Assembly: GCF_001858025.1 (NCBI RefSeq)
Contig: NZ_LZQD01000010.1
Location: 105,941 to 169,940, forward strand
DNA: 64,000 bases
Direction of reading: 5' to 3'
From: Trichormus sp. NMC-1
GTDB taxonomy: Bacteria > Cyanobacteriota > Cyanobacteriia > Cyanobacteriales > Nostocaceae
In this document: positions 25,416 through 35,565 of the stretch, piece by piece
Position numbering within the stretch: position 1 is the stretch's first letter
Layout: each line of letters begins with the position of its first letter
Made by a program: the position numbers and the translations under genes
Notes under the pieces: generated by a model
Database searches by the model: none
What the model was told of the DNA's origin: nothing
Seen by the model: only the letters and a program-made list of their open reading frames with translations

Positions 25416-26708
25416 TTAGTATTTTGCATTTCGACAAGCTTTGTCCATCATTTCTTTTGCTAATGGATGATAACCATTGTTATTGAAAAATGCTAAAATT
25501 GACTCTTTTACTTGATAACTAATGGCTTCACCAGTTGTGACTAATCTAGCAAAATGTTCACAGTTCCAACCTAAAATACCATAATCCCAAGTTTTGAATA
25601 ATTCATAAGCAATTAAACATCTATCAAGGACTTCTTTTTTAGGCAATAATGTCACTGATTCTACGCTATATGATACTGTCGGAATTCGGAATACAGCAAA
25701 TCCATTTCCACCAAAGTTAAAAGCATGGGTATCAGAGATAGTTATATGATAATGCAATGCTAGGTCTGAGCTACTTTCTTTATGATGAATTAGCAATCCT
25801 GCTTTAGAACTTTTATAATCAACATGAGTTTTAAATTCACGTATAATCTGATCTTCTATAATTGGTGTGGCTGGTATAATAGCAATATTGCTAATTTTTT
25901 CGATATTTAAAAGAGATAACCACTCATTTATTGACTGAGGACGATTTTCCGGCTTTATTTCCATTCCTTTAATTATTGCATGATTCACGCGATCGCTAAT
26001 ACTAGAATTTATCTTTTTTACTTCTTCCAATTCTGTAACAATTGCTCTCATTGGTGCTATAGTTGGTAATTCTCCAGTTAACAAAGAATACAAAGTTGCA
26101 GCTAAAGCATAAACATCTGTAAATGCTCCCCGTTTTGCTCTTGCATCATATTGTTCAATGGGTGCAAAACCAGGAGCTAACATTTGTGTATGTGTTCCAG
26201 TTAAGTTTGGTTTAAATTCTCTCGCAATGCCAAAATCAATTAACACAGCTTCTGATTTACCATAACGCAACATGATATTTTGCGGTTTAATATCTCGATG
26301 TAACAAGCCATTATTATGAACTACAGTTAACGCTTCTCCTATTTGTTGAATGTATTTTAATGCTATATCTTCAGATAAAATACCGTGATTTTCTACTAAA
26401 CTTCCTAAATCTTCACCATCAATATATTCCATCACCATACACCAAAGATCATTTTCATTGATGACTTCATGAATTTGGACAATATGGGGATGACTACATT
26501 TAGCTAATTTAATCGCTTCGTTGAGAAAGTCTTGTTGAAATTTAGCAAAATCAGAACGCTTTTGAACTGTATTATTCAAGGTTTTGATAACAACTAAATT
26601 TCCATGATTATCTCTAGCAAGATAAGTGATCCCAAAACCACCTTCACCTAATTCTTTTTCAATGGTGTATTTACCATCTTGTAATTGCTGTCCTGATACC
26701 CAAGCCAT
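25416..26708 (-). CDS. Ser/Thr protein kinase fused to an LRAT-like (NlpC/P60-type) domain
   Basis: A 430-residue protein. Residues about 15-275 are a Hanks-type kinase: GEGGFGITY, HRDIKPQN, LIDFGIAR and APGFAPIEQY. No membrane helix is seen. The C-terminal about 135 residues differ from usual kinase tails: an early His-rich HYHITIS, then NCEHFARLVTTG with Cys383. NCEHF is the hallmark of the LRAT/NlpC-P60 superfamily, whose cysteine performs acyl transfer or peptide/ester hydrolysis. The start at 26708 (MAWVSGQQL) matches the usual kinase N-terminus; an upstream ATG would add 13 residues. Target and lipid or peptide substrate are unknown. Confidence 0.85.
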   Translation of the reverse strand: MAWVSGQQLQDGKYTIEKELGEGGFGITYLARDNHGNLVVIKTLNNTVQKRSDFAKFQQDFLNEAIKLAKCSHPHIVQIHEVINENDLWCMVMEYIDGEDLGSLVENHGILSEDIALKYIQQIGEALTVVHNNGLLHRDIKPQNIMLRYGKSEAVLIDFGIAREFKPNLTGTHTQMLAPGFAPIEQYDARAKRGAFTDVYALAATLYSLLTGELPTIAPMRAIVTELEEVKKINSSISDRVNHAIIKGMEIKPENRPQSINEWLSLLNIEKISNIAIIPATPIIEDQIIREFKTHVDYKSSKAGLLIHHKESSSDLALHYHITISDTHAFNFGGNGFAVFRIPTVSYSVESVTLLPKKEVLDRCLIAYELFKTWDYGILGWNCEHFARLVTTGEAISYQVKESILAFFNNNGYHPLAKEMMDKACRNAKY

Positions 26709-26827
26709 AACCTGTAAATTTATAGATTTATAAGTTAATTTTGGCACAATTTTAGGTGTAAGTGTTAATTACAGGTTGTTATCGGTTTAAAATAATAGAA
26801 AATCCTGATATGACAAACTAAAAACCT

Positions 26828-27088
26828 ATGCCACAAACTATTCTTAACGAAATTCTCAATCAGCTTGATAGTTTAGAACAGGATGAACTACAGCAGCTTA
26901 ATCAGATTATTCAAATATATCTGACTGATAAAGCACAAGCTTATCAAACTACAAAATTTCATCAAGCACTTTTAAATTCTGGTTTGGTGAAAGAGATTAA
27001 ACAACCCACTCCTCAACAACAGGAAAGAACTCTCATTCAGGTACAGGGTAAACCTGTTTCTCAAACTATCATTGAGGAACGCTGCTAA
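26828..27088 (+). CDS. Antitoxin-like protein of a VapBC-type pair
   Basis: An 86-residue, mostly helical, Gln-rich acidic protein (ILNQLDSLEQDELQQLNQII). Its stop codon directly abuts the ATG of the following PIN-domain gene, the classic arrangement of type II toxin-antitoxin operons. I recognise no named antitoxin fold; the role is inferred from position and size. It would neutralise the PIN toxin and probably repress the operon. Confidence 0.7.
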   Translation: MPQTILNEILNQLDSLEQDELQQLNQIIQIYLTDKAQAYQTTKFHQALLNSGLVKEIKQPTPQQQERTLIQVQGKPVSQTIIEERC

Positions 27089-27553
27089 ATGACTGTTTAT
27101 TTCTTTGATAGTAGCGCCTTAGTTAAACGCTATGTTGCGGAAATAGGTTCAGCTTGGGTGATGAGTTTATGCAATCCTACTCTAAAAAGTACTGTGTTTA
27201 TTGCAGCCATTACTGCTGTAGAAATTACTGCGGCTATCAGTAGACGATTTCGTGGTGGAAGTGTCAGTTATACAGATGCGACAACTGTATATCATCAGTT
27301 GAGAAATGATATCCAATCTGAATATCAAGTGATTGAAATTACAGACATCATCATTAATTCCGCTATGGCATTAGCAGAAAAACATGGTTTACGCGGCTAT
27401 GACGCAGTTCAATTAGCTGGTGCTAAAGCTATTAACAATCTTTGCATAGCAAATAGTTTGCATCCATTAACTTTTATATCTGCTGATCAAGAATTGAATA
27501 ATGCAGCAGTTAACGAAGGTTTAGTCGTTGATAACCCCAATGACCACCCCTAA
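27089..27553 (+). CDS. vapC: PIN-domain ribonuclease toxin, VapC-like
   Basis: A 154-residue PIN protein with all four acidic residues: Asp7 (FFDSSALVKRY), Glu45 (AVEI), Asp105 (RGYDAVQLA) and Asp133 (SADQEL). VapC toxins cut specific RNAs in a Mg-dependent way. The gene begins immediately after the stop codon of the upstream 86-residue protein, indicating translational coupling. Target RNA unknown. Confidence 0.88.
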   Translation: MTVYFFDSSALVKRYVAEIGSAWVMSLCNPTLKSTVFIAAITAVEITAAISRRFRGGSVSYTDATTVYHQLRNDIQSEYQVIEITDIIINSAMALAEKHGLRGYDAVQLAGAKAINNLCIANSLHPLTFISADQELNNAAVNEGLVVDNPNDHP

Positions 27554-27690
27554 ACCCAAACAACCCTCTTGCCAGTTATTGTCAAAACAACAATAATTGT
27601 GACAATTGCGCTAGAATTATTAAAGGTTCGTTACAGAATTGGCAAATCATCCCCGATTCTGTTACAGCAGCCAAACATTTAGCTTCTTAA
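27540..27690 (+). pseudogene. Possible frameshifted small gene after vapC
   Basis: ATG at 27540 opens MTTPKPKQPSCQLLSKQQ and a stop. A different frame continues NCDNCARIIKGSLQNWQ and ends AAKHLAS at a stop (27688). Read together they would make one small Cys-containing protein with a frameshift near 27593. The family is not recognised and this may be chance. Confidence 0.2.
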
Positions 27691-27722
27691 TCTAAAAACC
27701 CTAAAGTTCACCCCAAGCCTCT

Positions 27723-29513
27723 ATGACGCTCCCAATTCGTAACGTCGCCATTATCGCTCACGTTGACCACGGCAAAACCACCTTGGTTGATGCTCTCCTC
27801 AAACAGTCCGGCATTTTCCGCGAAGGCGAAGACGTTCCGGATTGTGTCATGGACTCCAACGCTTTGGAGAGGGAACGAGGGATTACGATTCTTTCTAAAA
27901 ATACAGCGGTTCGCTACAAAGAAACCCTAATCAATATTGTTGATACCCCTGGACACGCTGACTTCGGCGGTGAAGTAGAACGGGTACTCGGCATGGTTGA
28001 CGGTTGTCTGCTCATTGTCGATGCGAACGAAGGCCCTATGCCCCAAACCCGCTTTGTACTTAAAAAAGCGTTGGAAAAAGGTCTGCGTCCTATCGTCGTT
28101 ATTAACAAAATCGACCGTGGACAAGCTGACCCTCACGTTGCTGTTGATAAAGTCTTGGATCTGTTCTTGGAATTAGGAGCAGATGAAGACCAGTGCGACT
28201 TTAAGTATCTGTTTGCTTCGGGTATGGCTGGTTTCGCTAAGGAAACTTTGGAAGCAGAAGGGGTAGATATGCAGCCCCTATTTGATGCCATTCTCCGCCA
28301 TGTCCCCGCACCAGTGGGAGATCCCAACAAACCGCTGCAATTGCAAGTTACTACCCTAGATTATTCTGAATATTTAGGACGGATTATCATTGGTAAAATC
28401 CACAATGGGACTATCCGTACCGGACAACAAGCTGCTTTGGTAGTGGAAGATGGCAGTATTGTGAAGGGTAAAATTACCAAGTTGATGGGATTTGAAGGCT
28501 TGAAGCGGGTAGATATGGAAGAAGCTACCGCAGGTTATATTGTGGCTGTAGCTGGTTTCGCTGATGCTTACATTGGTGAAACTATTACAGATCCTAATGA
28601 ACCCCAAGCTTTACCTTTAATTAAGGTCGATGAACCAACTTTACAAATGACCTTCTGGGTGAATGATTCACCTTTTGCAGGTCAAGAAGGTAAGTTGGTG
28701 ACATCTCGACAAATCCGCGATCGCTTATACCGCGAATTAGAAACCAACGTAGCTTTGCGTGTTGAAGACACTGACTCTCCCGATAAATTCCTGGTTTCTG
28801 GTCGGGGTGAATTACACTTAGGTATTTTAATCGAAACCATGCGTCGTGAAGGTTTCGAGTTCCAAGTATCTCAACCTCAAGTAATTTACCGCACAGTTAA
28901 CGGTCAACCTTGCGAACCTTATGAACTTCTAGCGTTAGACGTTCCTGCTGATGCAGTTGGTAGCTGTATTGAACGCTTAGGACAACGGAAAGCAGAAATG
29001 CAAGATATGCAGCCTGGTAATGGCGATCGCACTCAACTAGAGTTTATCGTCGCAGCCCGTGGTTTGATCGGTTTCCGTGGTGAATTCATGCGAATGACTC
29101 GCGGTGAAGGCATCATGAACCACAGTTTCCTTGATTATCGTCCCCTTTGCGGTGATATTGAAGCTCGCAACAAAGGCGTTCTCATCTCCTTTGAAGAAGG
29201 TGTTTCTACTTCCTACGCGATGAAAAACTGTGAAGATAGAGGCGCATTCTTTATCAGTGAAGGAACTAAGGTTTACAAGGGTATGATTATTGGTGAACAT
29301 AATCGTCCTCAAGATTTGGAATTGAACGTTTGTAAAACCAAGCAGTTAACCAACCATAGATCGTCTGGTGGTGAAGAACTTACTCAGTTACAAACACCGA
29401 TAGACATGAATTTGGAACGGGCTTTGGAATACATTGCTCAAGATGAATTGGTGGAAGTTACACCTGAATCTATTCGTCTGCGGAAGATGTCTAAGAAATT
29501 GGTAAAACGGTAA
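27723..29513 (+). CDS. typA: Ribosome-associated translational GTPase TypA/BipA
   Basis: A 596-residue EF-G/LepA-like GTPase that binds the ribosome and helps growth under stress and in large-subunit assembly. G1 is [10 protein letters not shown] (about residue 11), G3 is [12 protein letters not shown] and G4 is NKIDR, followed by domain II, EF-G-like domains III and V, and the BipA-specific C-terminal domain. Length and start ([18 protein letters not shown]) match the family. A strong terminator follows. Confidence 0.96.
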   Translation: MTLPIRNVAIIAHVDHGKTTLVDALLKQSGIFREGEDVPDCVMDSNALERERGITILSKNTAVRYKETLINIVDTPGHADFGGEVERVLGMVDGCLLIVDANEGPMPQTRFVLKKALEKGLRPIVVINKIDRGQADPHVAVDKVLDLFLELGADEDQCDFKYLFASGMAGFAKETLEAEGVDMQPLFDAILRHVPAPVGDPNKPLQLQVTTLDYSEYLGRIIIGKIHNGTIRTGQQAALVVEDGSIVKGKITKLMGFEGLKRVDMEEATAGYIVAVAGFADAYIGETITDPNEPQALPLIKVDEPTLQMTFWVNDSPFAGQEGKLVTSRQIRDRLYRELETNVALRVEDTDSPDKFLVSGRGELHLGILIETMRREGFEFQVSQPQVIYRTVNGQPCEPYELLALDVPADAVGSCIERLGQRKAEMQDMQPGNGDRTQLEFIVAARGLIGFRGEFMRMTRGEGIMNHSFLDYRPLCGDIEARNKGVLISFEEGVSTSYAMKNCEDRGAFFISEGTKVYKGMIIGEHNRPQDLELNVCKTKQLTNHRSSGGEELTQLQTPIDMNLERALEYIAQDELVEVTPESIRLRKMSKKLVKR

Positions 29514-29519
29514 TCTATC

Positions 29520-29547
29520 AAGGGTGGGTTTTTCCCACCCTTATTTT
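29520..29547 (+). terminator. Rho-independent terminator of typA
   Basis: AAGGGTGGG (29520-29528), five-T loop, CCCACCCTT (29534-29542), then ATTTT. It begins six bases after the stop codon. Confidence 0.85.
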
Positions 29548-29844
29548 CATCTGCGTTCTATTAAATTAACTTATCTCTGGTTTTCCGAAATTCCTGAAAA
29601 AAATATTTTCGCAATAAACTACCCCCTATTCTCAATATTATTGATACTATTCTCAATTATTTAACGAAGTTTGGTTTTTTCAGCGATTGATATTGACATT
29701 GTTCTGACTTTTTGGTAAATTTAGTTAAAATCCCAAGGCATTGATATTTGGGTTTTAAAATTTTTTTCTCACGCAAAGACGCAAAGAGAAGAAAGAGAGA
29801 TTTATACTAGTTTAAGAATATTTGATATTTTCCAAGGAGTGGAA
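29548..29844. other. Gene-free region upstream of the Uma2 gene
   Basis: AT-rich. Positions 29769-29800 carry the dispersed ACGCAAAGACGCAAAG repeat followed by a GA-rich tract. Nothing else recognised except AAGGAG at 29834-29839, the ribosome-binding site of the next gene. Confidence 0.5.
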
Positions 29845-30483
29845 ATGATGTTGTTGGAATTAAAGCGCATTCATGTACCCCCTGGACAAAGAGTTTTATT
29901 GGAAGATGTCACTTGGATAGAGTTAGAAGCAATTCTTGAGGAGTTGGGAGAACATCGTGCTGCGCGAATTGCTTATGACAGGGGAATATTAGAAATTATG
30001 GCTCCTTTACCAGAACATGAATTTGATAAAGAAATTATCGGTGATTTAATTAAGGCATTGTTGGAAGAATTAGATATTGAATTTGTCAGTCTTGGTTCTA
30101 CTACTTTTAAAAATCAATTCATGGAGAAAGGGATAGAACCTGATCAATGTTTTTATATTAAAAATGAGGCTTTAATTCGTGGAAAAAAGCGGTTAGATTT
30201 AACAATTGATCCTCCTCCAGATTTAGCTTTAGAAATTGATATTACTTCCCGCACTCATCCAAATATTTATCAAGCTTTAAATGTACCAGAATTGTGGCGT
30301 TTTGAGAACGGGAAACTGCAAATTAATATTTTAGAAAATGGTAATTATATAGAGTCTCAGTCAAGTTTAAATTTTCCCAATTTACCTTTGATTGAAGTAA
30401 TTCCTCAATATCTTGAGCAAAGTAAAACCGCAGGTAGAAATGCGACTATTAAGAGTTTTAGGAATTGGGTAAGACAGCAGTAA
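29845..30483 (+). CDS. Uma2 family (DUF820) endonuclease-like protein
   Basis: A 212-residue protein of the Uma2 family, a PD-(D/E)XK nuclease fold highly expanded in cyanobacteria. The core is seen as GIEPDQCFYI, then PDLALEIDITSRT and PELWRF. AAGGAG lies five bases before the ATG at 29845, which decides the start over the upstream GTG. The biological role of the family is not established. A second Uma2 gene lies at 38333-38896. Confidence 0.88.
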   Translation: MMLLELKRIHVPPGQRVLLEDVTWIELEAILEELGEHRAARIAYDRGILEIMAPLPEHEFDKEIIGDLIKALLEELDIEFVSLGSTTFKNQFMEKGIEPDQCFYIKNEALIRGKKRLDLTIDPPPDLALEIDITSRTHPNIYQALNVPELWRFENGKLQINILENGNYIESQSSLNFPNLPLIEVIPQYLEQSKTAGRNATIKSFRNWVRQQ

Positions 30484-30680
30484 GTTAGGTAGTTTTATAT
30501 CAAAATAACATAATATCAATTATTTCACGCATTAGCGAAGCGAAGTACGAAGTACGTTAGGCGCTCCAGACGCAAAGAGAGAAAAGAGAAATTTTTATAA
30601 ATAAATAGACGATGATGATAAATCAGTATCTGACTTTGGGAATACTTAAAGTAGGAAGTTACTACAGTCAGATTTAAACA

Positions 30681-31715
30681 ATGGATTTGGTAAATTTAAA
30701 ACAAACAGGTAGAGGTTGGGAATTTTCAACTGAAGCAGATTTAGAAGATTTTGTTTGGGCTAATTTAAAGCAACTTTTAGGACTGACTCCCCTGAAGCGT
30801 CAATATTTTGTGAATGGACAATATTGTGATATTTTAGCTTTGGGTAAAAATCAGCAGTTAGTAGTGCTGGAATTGAAAAATGTTGAAGATAGATATATTG
30901 TTCAGCAGCTAACTCGATATTATCACGCCCTACAGGAAGAAAAACCTTTTGCAGATAAGGTTGACTATCAGAAACCAATAGAACTGATAGCAATTACACC
31001 TAATTTTCATCGGGATAATTTTACAGATAGAACTTATAATCATCTATCTATTAGATTTTTTGAATTTGCTATTTTAGCAGATGATATTAGCTATTTTTTA
31101 GAGTTGAAAGATTTAGATAATCATAAATTGCTGAAAATCGAAATTCCTGATCAGAATAAAAATACTAATGAAGATATACCTCCACCTCCCAGAGCATTAA
31201 TTAATAGACTAGCTAAATGTGAAAAGTCGAGTGATAAAGACAGAGAAGCTGTTTTAAAAATTCGTAAAAAAATTCTGAGTTTTGATCACCGAATGCAAGA
31301 AAATGTGAATGGGAATGTGATTGAATATGGGAAAGGGAAAAATAATAAATGTGCAGAGTTTAATTTTTCTAGTCCTGGTTCTGTCTACTATGGAAGACCT
31401 CATTTATTTTTAAAACTACCAGATCCAGCACCTTATAATAAACAAAAAACAATGAGAATGCGTATCTTAGTTAATGAAGATTGGCATGAATTTCAGGGAA
31501 TGATTAACTGTCGTCTAGCTTTTAAAAGTCAAGGTGGTTCATATTATCAATATCCATCATTTATAGACCTGATACAAACATTTATGAATGAGGAATCAGT
31601 AGATGATAAAGTACGTCTTTGCTATCAAAGTTATGAAAAAATCATCAACAGTAAAACTAAATCTCTAGATTTATTAGTGGATATTGCGTTGGACAATTGG
31701 TTAAAAAGGTTATAG
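30681..31715 (+). CDS. NucS/DUF91-like PD-(D/E)XK nuclease with C-terminal extension
   Basis: A 344-residue protein. The N-terminal about 150 residues show a NucS-like restriction-endonuclease fold with Asp50 (YCDILAL), Glu64 and Lys66 (VVLELKN). Residues about 165-344 are an extra domain without a motif I know, including the conserved-looking SSPGSVYYGRPHLFLKLPDP. NucS enzymes cut DNA at mismatches or branched ends; this could also be a defence or repair nuclease. No partner gene is adjacent, and the upstream 200 bases hold only dispersed repeats. Confidence 0.75.
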   Translation: MDLVNLKQTGRGWEFSTEADLEDFVWANLKQLLGLTPLKRQYFVNGQYCDILALGKNQQLVVLELKNVEDRYIVQQLTRYYHALQEEKPFADKVDYQKPIELIAITPNFHRDNFTDRTYNHLSIRFFEFAILADDISYFLELKDLDNHKLLKIEIPDQNKNTNEDIPPPPRALINRLAKCEKSSDKDREAVLKIRKKILSFDHRMQENVNGNVIEYGKGKNNKCAEFNFSSPGSVYYGRPHLFLKLPDPAPYNKQKTMRMRILVNEDWHEFQGMINCRLAFKSQGGSYYQYPSFIDLIQTFMNEESVDDKVRLCYQSYEKIINSKTKSLDLLVDIALDNWLKRL

Positions 31716-31761
31716 CCAAAACACTGTACATTTCCGCCATTGTTGAGTTAAAAAAGAAACT

Positions 31762-32916
31762 ATGAAAATCACCAAAAACATCACCAATTGGCTAGAAATC
31801 CACGCCTCATCTCCTACCTACGGCGGTTGGGTATTAATAGGCGTTGCTATTTGTTATTTAGGCGCTGCTATCAACACGATGGCGGGCTGGTTATATGTAA
31901 TTAGTGGAGTTTGTCTTGCCCTTGTGGGTGTATCCGCTTTTTTAGCACCGCGATCGCTCAAACATCTCATCATCAAACGCTCTCCCATCCCACCAGTCAC
32001 TGTTGGCGACGAAATCACCGTTGAAATAGAAGTCCATAATCCCACCCAAACACCTGTCACCTTATTGCAGGTTGCCGATATACTGCCCTTCATTTTCGGA
32101 AAACCAGTCAAACAACCAATTGACACCATTAGCGCAAAATCAAGCTACCGTTGGACGTATTATCACCCTACCCAACGCCGAGGCTTATACCGTTGGGAAA
32201 CAATAGAATTGGGAACAGGTGCGCCTTGGGGCTTATTTTGGTGTCGTCGGCAGCGCAAATGTCAAGCCAGAGCTATTGTCTATCCCACCGTTTTACCCCT
32301 GACCAACTGCCCCCTAATAGATGAAATTGGTCAAGATGAAAGTCAAAAAAGCGATCCTCGTGGAGTACCATTACAATTAGCGTCAACAGGATTAGTGCGA
32401 TCGCTCCGTCCTTACCGCATTGGAGATCCCACCCGTCTCATCCATTGGCGTACCAGCGCTCGTTACGGAGAATTAAGAGTCAGGGAATTAGAATTAATTA
32501 CAGCCGGACAAGAAATCATTATTGCCCTTGATAGTGCTGAAAATTGGGAAGAAGAACAATTTGAACAAGCAGTCATCGCTGCCGCCTCATTATATTTTTA
32601 TGCCCACCGCCAAAAATTACAAGTAGAACTTTGGACAGCAGCCACAGGTTTAATCAAAGGTGATATTCCCGTTCTCGAAACCTTAGCAGCAACCAACCCC
32701 CTAGAAGAAACAAATACACCACCAGATAACTACCCCTTAATTTGGCTCACCCAAAACCCCAAAACCCTATCTCAGTTGGCTGTGGGCAGTCGTTGGATTT
32801 TATGGGAGAATATAAATTCATCCTCACAACAAATCTTAGTCAATCGAGATTATCCCGGCATCATCTTAGAGCGTGGACAAGAACTGCAACTTCAGTTGCA
32901 AAAACCATTACAATAA
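31762..32916 (+). CDS. DUF58 domain membrane protein
   Basis: A 384-residue protein. Two membrane helices near the N-terminus (about 22-38 and 42-62) precede a beta-rich region (80-170) and the DUF58 core with RSLRPYRIGDPTRLIHWRTSAR near 215. The C-terminal half resembles a von Willebrand A-like fold (IIIALDSAENW). DUF58 proteins often accompany MoxR ATPases and transglutaminase-like proteins; neither is adjacent. The function is not known with precision. Confidence 0.88.
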   Translation: MKITKNITNWLEIHASSPTYGGWVLIGVAICYLGAAINTMAGWLYVISGVCLALVGVSAFLAPRSLKHLIIKRSPIPPVTVGDEITVEIEVHNPTQTPVTLLQVADILPFIFGKPVKQPIDTISAKSSYRWTYYHPTQRRGLYRWETIELGTGAPWGLFWCRRQRKCQARAIVYPTVLPLTNCPLIDEIGQDESQKSDPRGVPLQLASTGLVRSLRPYRIGDPTRLIHWRTSARYGELRVRELELITAGQEIIIALDSAENWEEEQFEQAVIAAASLYFYAHRQKLQVELWTAATGLIKGDIPVLETLAATNPLEETNTPPDNYPLIWLTQNPKTLSQLAVGSRWILWENINSSSQQILVNRDYPGIILERGQELQLQLQKPLQ

Positions 32917-33023
32917 TTCGTAATTCGTAATTTGTAAAATTTACCCTTGCCTCCTGCTCCTGCCCCTGCACCTGGCTGATGTACAATGCTAAGAAATATT
33001 TAAAATTATGAGCGTCCGAGCCA

Positions 33024-33389
33024 ATGATTCCATCAGAAGTTAACAACAAATCCAGCGATAAAAGCCTAGAGGCAATGCGGCATTTTTCCGAGCAATACGC
33101 CAAGAGGACTGGAACGTACTTCTGTTCTGAACCTTCCGTTACAGCAGTTGTGATTGAAGGTCTAGCCAAACATAAAGACGAACTCGGTGCGCCTTTATGT
33201 CCTTGCCGCCACTATGAAGACAAAGAAGCGGAAGTCAGCGCTGCCTATTGGAACTGTCCTTGTGTACCCATGCGAGAACGCAAAGAATGTCACTGTATGC
33301 TGTTCCTCACCCCTGAGAGCGACTTTGTTGGTGAAACACAAGAAATATCTCTCGAAACCATCAAAGAAGTCCGAGAAACCATGGGATGA
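33024..33389 (+). CDS. ftrC: Ferredoxin-thioredoxin reductase catalytic chain
   Basis: A 121-residue catalytic subunit that passes electrons from photosynthetic ferredoxin to thioredoxin through a [4Fe-4S] cluster and an adjacent disulfide. Seven cysteines are seen: 34, 59, 61, 78, 80, 89 and 91, in CPC, CPC and CHC motifs. By alignment with the Synechocystis enzyme, 59/78/80/89 should bind the cluster and 61/91 form the redox disulfide. Its stop overlaps the ATG of the DUF309 gene (ATGA), so the two are co-translated. Confidence 0.96.
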   Translation: MIPSEVNNKSSDKSLEAMRHFSEQYAKRTGTYFCSEPSVTAVVIEGLAKHKDELGAPLCPCRHYEDKEAEVSAAYWNCPCVPMRERKECHCMLFLTPESDFVGETQEISLETIKEVRETMG

Positions 33390-33775
33390 GTGAAAACCTG
33401 CCCCAAGAGTTTTGGCAAGGCGTAGAACAGTTCAACTCTGGGCAGTTCTACGCTTGTCATGACACCTTAGAAGCCCTGTGGATTGAAGCAACCGAACCAG
33501 AAAAAAGTTTATACCAGGGTATTTTGCAAATCGCTGTAGCACTCTATCATCTGGGTAATCGCAACTTGCGAGGAGCAATGATTCTATTGGGAGAAGGTAG
33601 CAATCGTCTGCGACGCTATCCAGAAAGTGACTACGGCATCAATGTGGAAAAATTATTCACTCAGAGCGTGGAATTGTTGAAAGTACTGCAACAAACCGAT
33701 CCCGAAAAAATACTTAGTAGTGATGGGGGTGAAAATATAGCCTTGCTTTTACCCACGATTTCTATAAATAACTGA
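33386..33775 (+). CDS. DUF309 family protein
   Basis: A 129-residue helical protein. The DUF309 hallmark EFWQGVEQFNSGQFYACHDTLEALW fills residues about 8-32, followed by LYQGILQIAVALYHL and the NLRGA segment. The His/Glu arrangement suggests a possible metal or ligand pocket, but no activity is established for the family. It overlaps ftrC by four bases, implying a shared transcript; a link to redox regulation is speculative. Confidence 0.9.
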   Translation: MSENLPQEFWQGVEQFNSGQFYACHDTLEALWIEATEPEKSLYQGILQIAVALYHLGNRNLRGAMILLGEGSNRLRRYPESDYGINVEKLFTQSVELLKVLQQTDPEKILSSDGGENIALLLPTISINN

Positions 33776-33976
33776 ATTAGCATCAAGAAATACCAAAGAT
33801 AATTTTGGGGTTTTTCCTGAATGCAACCTTCTGGGGAGAAAAACGTCAATAGTCTTCAGTAGCCAGCAAATCCAGCAAATATTTATCTACAAATATTCTT
33901 GATAGTAGATTTTATTTTTGGATAAACTGCTGGAGATAATAAGAACATAACCTCAAGATTTCTATCCCCAATTGCT

Positions 33977-34474
33977 ATGATACCTCCCTATAAATTGCCA
34001 AATTCACAAATACGGCGCTTTGGTTTAGCCTTGATGCTACCAGTTTCACTGTTGGGAGCAATTGCCTTCCCTAGCCAAGTGCAAACCGCTACCGCTCAAT
34101 CAGCAGGGGGAAATCGCCCACTCACCATTCGCTCTGATGTGCAAGAATATGACGCTAAAGCCCAAGTAATCACCGCTCGTGGTAATGTGCAGATGTTGTA
34201 TCCCGCTCGTCAGTTGCAAGCAACATCCGCCCAAGCACAATACTTTAGTAAAGAACGGCGAATTGATTTCAGTGGCAACGTTTATATTTTGCAACAAGGA
34301 AACAATAGTATTCGGGCTGAGAAAGTAACTTATTTGATTGACGAAGGCCGATTTATCGCCTTACCCCAGTCCAACCGTCAGGTAGAATCTGTCTACATGG
34401 TGGATGACACTAATGTGAACGGACAAACTGCCAAACCTGCCCCAAAAACACCAGCCCTCAAACGTTCTAATTAA
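33977..34474 (+). CDS. lptA: LptA/OstA-like periplasmic protein
   Basis: A 165-residue protein with an N-terminal signal-type hydrophobic segment (about 17-35, LALMLPVSLLGAIAFPS). An OstA/LptA beta-jellyroll region follows (RSDVQEYDAKAQVITARGNVQM, then IDFSGNVYILQQGNNSIRAEKV). LptA bridges the periplasm to carry lipopolysaccharide from the inner to the outer membrane. It is followed 28 bases later by lptB, and by an LptF/G permease further downstream, forming a partial Lpt locus. Confidence 0.88.
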   Translation: MIPPYKLPNSQIRRFGLALMLPVSLLGAIAFPSQVQTATAQSAGGNRPLTIRSDVQEYDAKAQVITARGNVQMLYPARQLQATSAQAQYFSKERRIDFSGNVYILQQGNNSIRAEKVTYLIDEGRFIALPQSNRQVESVYMVDDTNVNGQTAKPAPKTPALKRSN

Positions 34475-34502
34475 TATCTACCACCTCAGCAAGACGTTAA
34501 TA

Positions 34503-35231
34503 GTGAAAATTGTTTTAGAGAATATTCACAAATCTTACGGCAAGCGCGTCATCGTCAATCGTGTTAACCTTTCTGTTGCTCAAGGTGAAGTTGTTGGTTT
34601 ACTCGGACCAAACGGTGCCGGTAAAACAACAACATTTTATATCGCCACAGGCTTAGAAAAACCCAATCAAGGAAGAGTTTGGTTAGATAGTTGGGATATT
34701 ACAGGAATGCCAATGCACAAACGGGCCAGATTGGGCATTGGCTATCTGGCACAAGAAGCCAGTGTTTTTCGCCAACTCTCAGTTCGGGATAATATTCTCC
34801 TGGTATTTGAGCAAACGAATGTGCCACGATGGGAGTGGTCGAAGCGGTTGCATAATTTATTAGGGGAGTTTCGCTTAGAAAAAGTGGCCAATAGTAAAGG
34901 TATTCAACTTTCTGGGGGTGAACGACGAAGAACTGAGTTAGCCAGGGCTTTAGCCGCAGGGAGAGAAGGTCCAAAATTTCTCTTTTTGGATGAGCCATTT
35001 GCGGGAGTTGATCCGATTGCAGTTGCGGAAATTCAGGAAATTGTGGGACAATTACGCGATCGCGGTATGGGCATTCTTATCACAGATCATAATGTCCGCG
35101 AAACCTTGGCTATCACTGATCGTGGTTACATTATGCGGGAAGGACAAATACTGGCTTTCGGTACTGCCGATGAACTTTACAATAACCCACTTGTGCGGCA
35201 ATATTATTTAGGTGATAACTTTTTCAACTAA
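34503..35231 (+). CDS. lptB: LPS-export ABC transporter ATP-binding protein LptB
   Basis: A 242-residue ABC ATPase powering LPS extraction with LptF/G. Walker A is GPNGAGKTT, the signature is LSGGERRR, Walker B is FLFLDEPFAGVD and the H-loop is TDHNVRET. The last three match LptB typically. The start codon is GTG at 34503. Downstream of lptA with 28 bases between; probably one operon. Confidence 0.93.
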   Translation: MKIVLENIHKSYGKRVIVNRVNLSVAQGEVVGLLGPNGAGKTTTFYIATGLEKPNQGRVWLDSWDITGMPMHKRARLGIGYLAQEASVFRQLSVRDNILLVFEQTNVPRWEWSKRLHNLLGEFRLEKVANSKGIQLSGGERRRTELARALAAGREGPKFLFLDEPFAGVDPIAVAEIQEIVGQLRDRGMGILITDHNVRETLAITDRGYIMREGQILAFGTADELYNNPLVRQYYLGDNFFN

Positions 35232-35565
35232 ATCAACTCAAAAAATGGGAAACAAGGAATAGGTAATAGATTTTTTCCAATCTCATTTATAGCTTTCTGA
35301 AAATTAAACTGCATAGAATAAGATTTCCAGAACAATTAACCGCAGATGTACGCAGATAAACACAGATGAATTAATCGACGATTGGATGATTCTGTGCAAA
35401 TTCACATTAAATTGGTATTAGGTTTTTTATATGATTTTTAATCATCAAATTCAAAGATTTAATATTTTGTCAACATATAAATTACTATATATAAATATTT
35501 TAATAAATATATTCAAAAATCTCTAATTCACAAAAGTTGTCACTATTTAAATTTTAAAGTTACTT
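35232..35565. other. Gap between lptB and the permease gene
   Basis: AT-rich, no gene seen. Positions about 35338-35372 carry a dispersed repeat (CGCAGATGTACGCAGATAAA followed by CACAGATGAAT) common in these genomes. The permease may therefore have its own promoter; none was identified. Confidence 0.5.
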
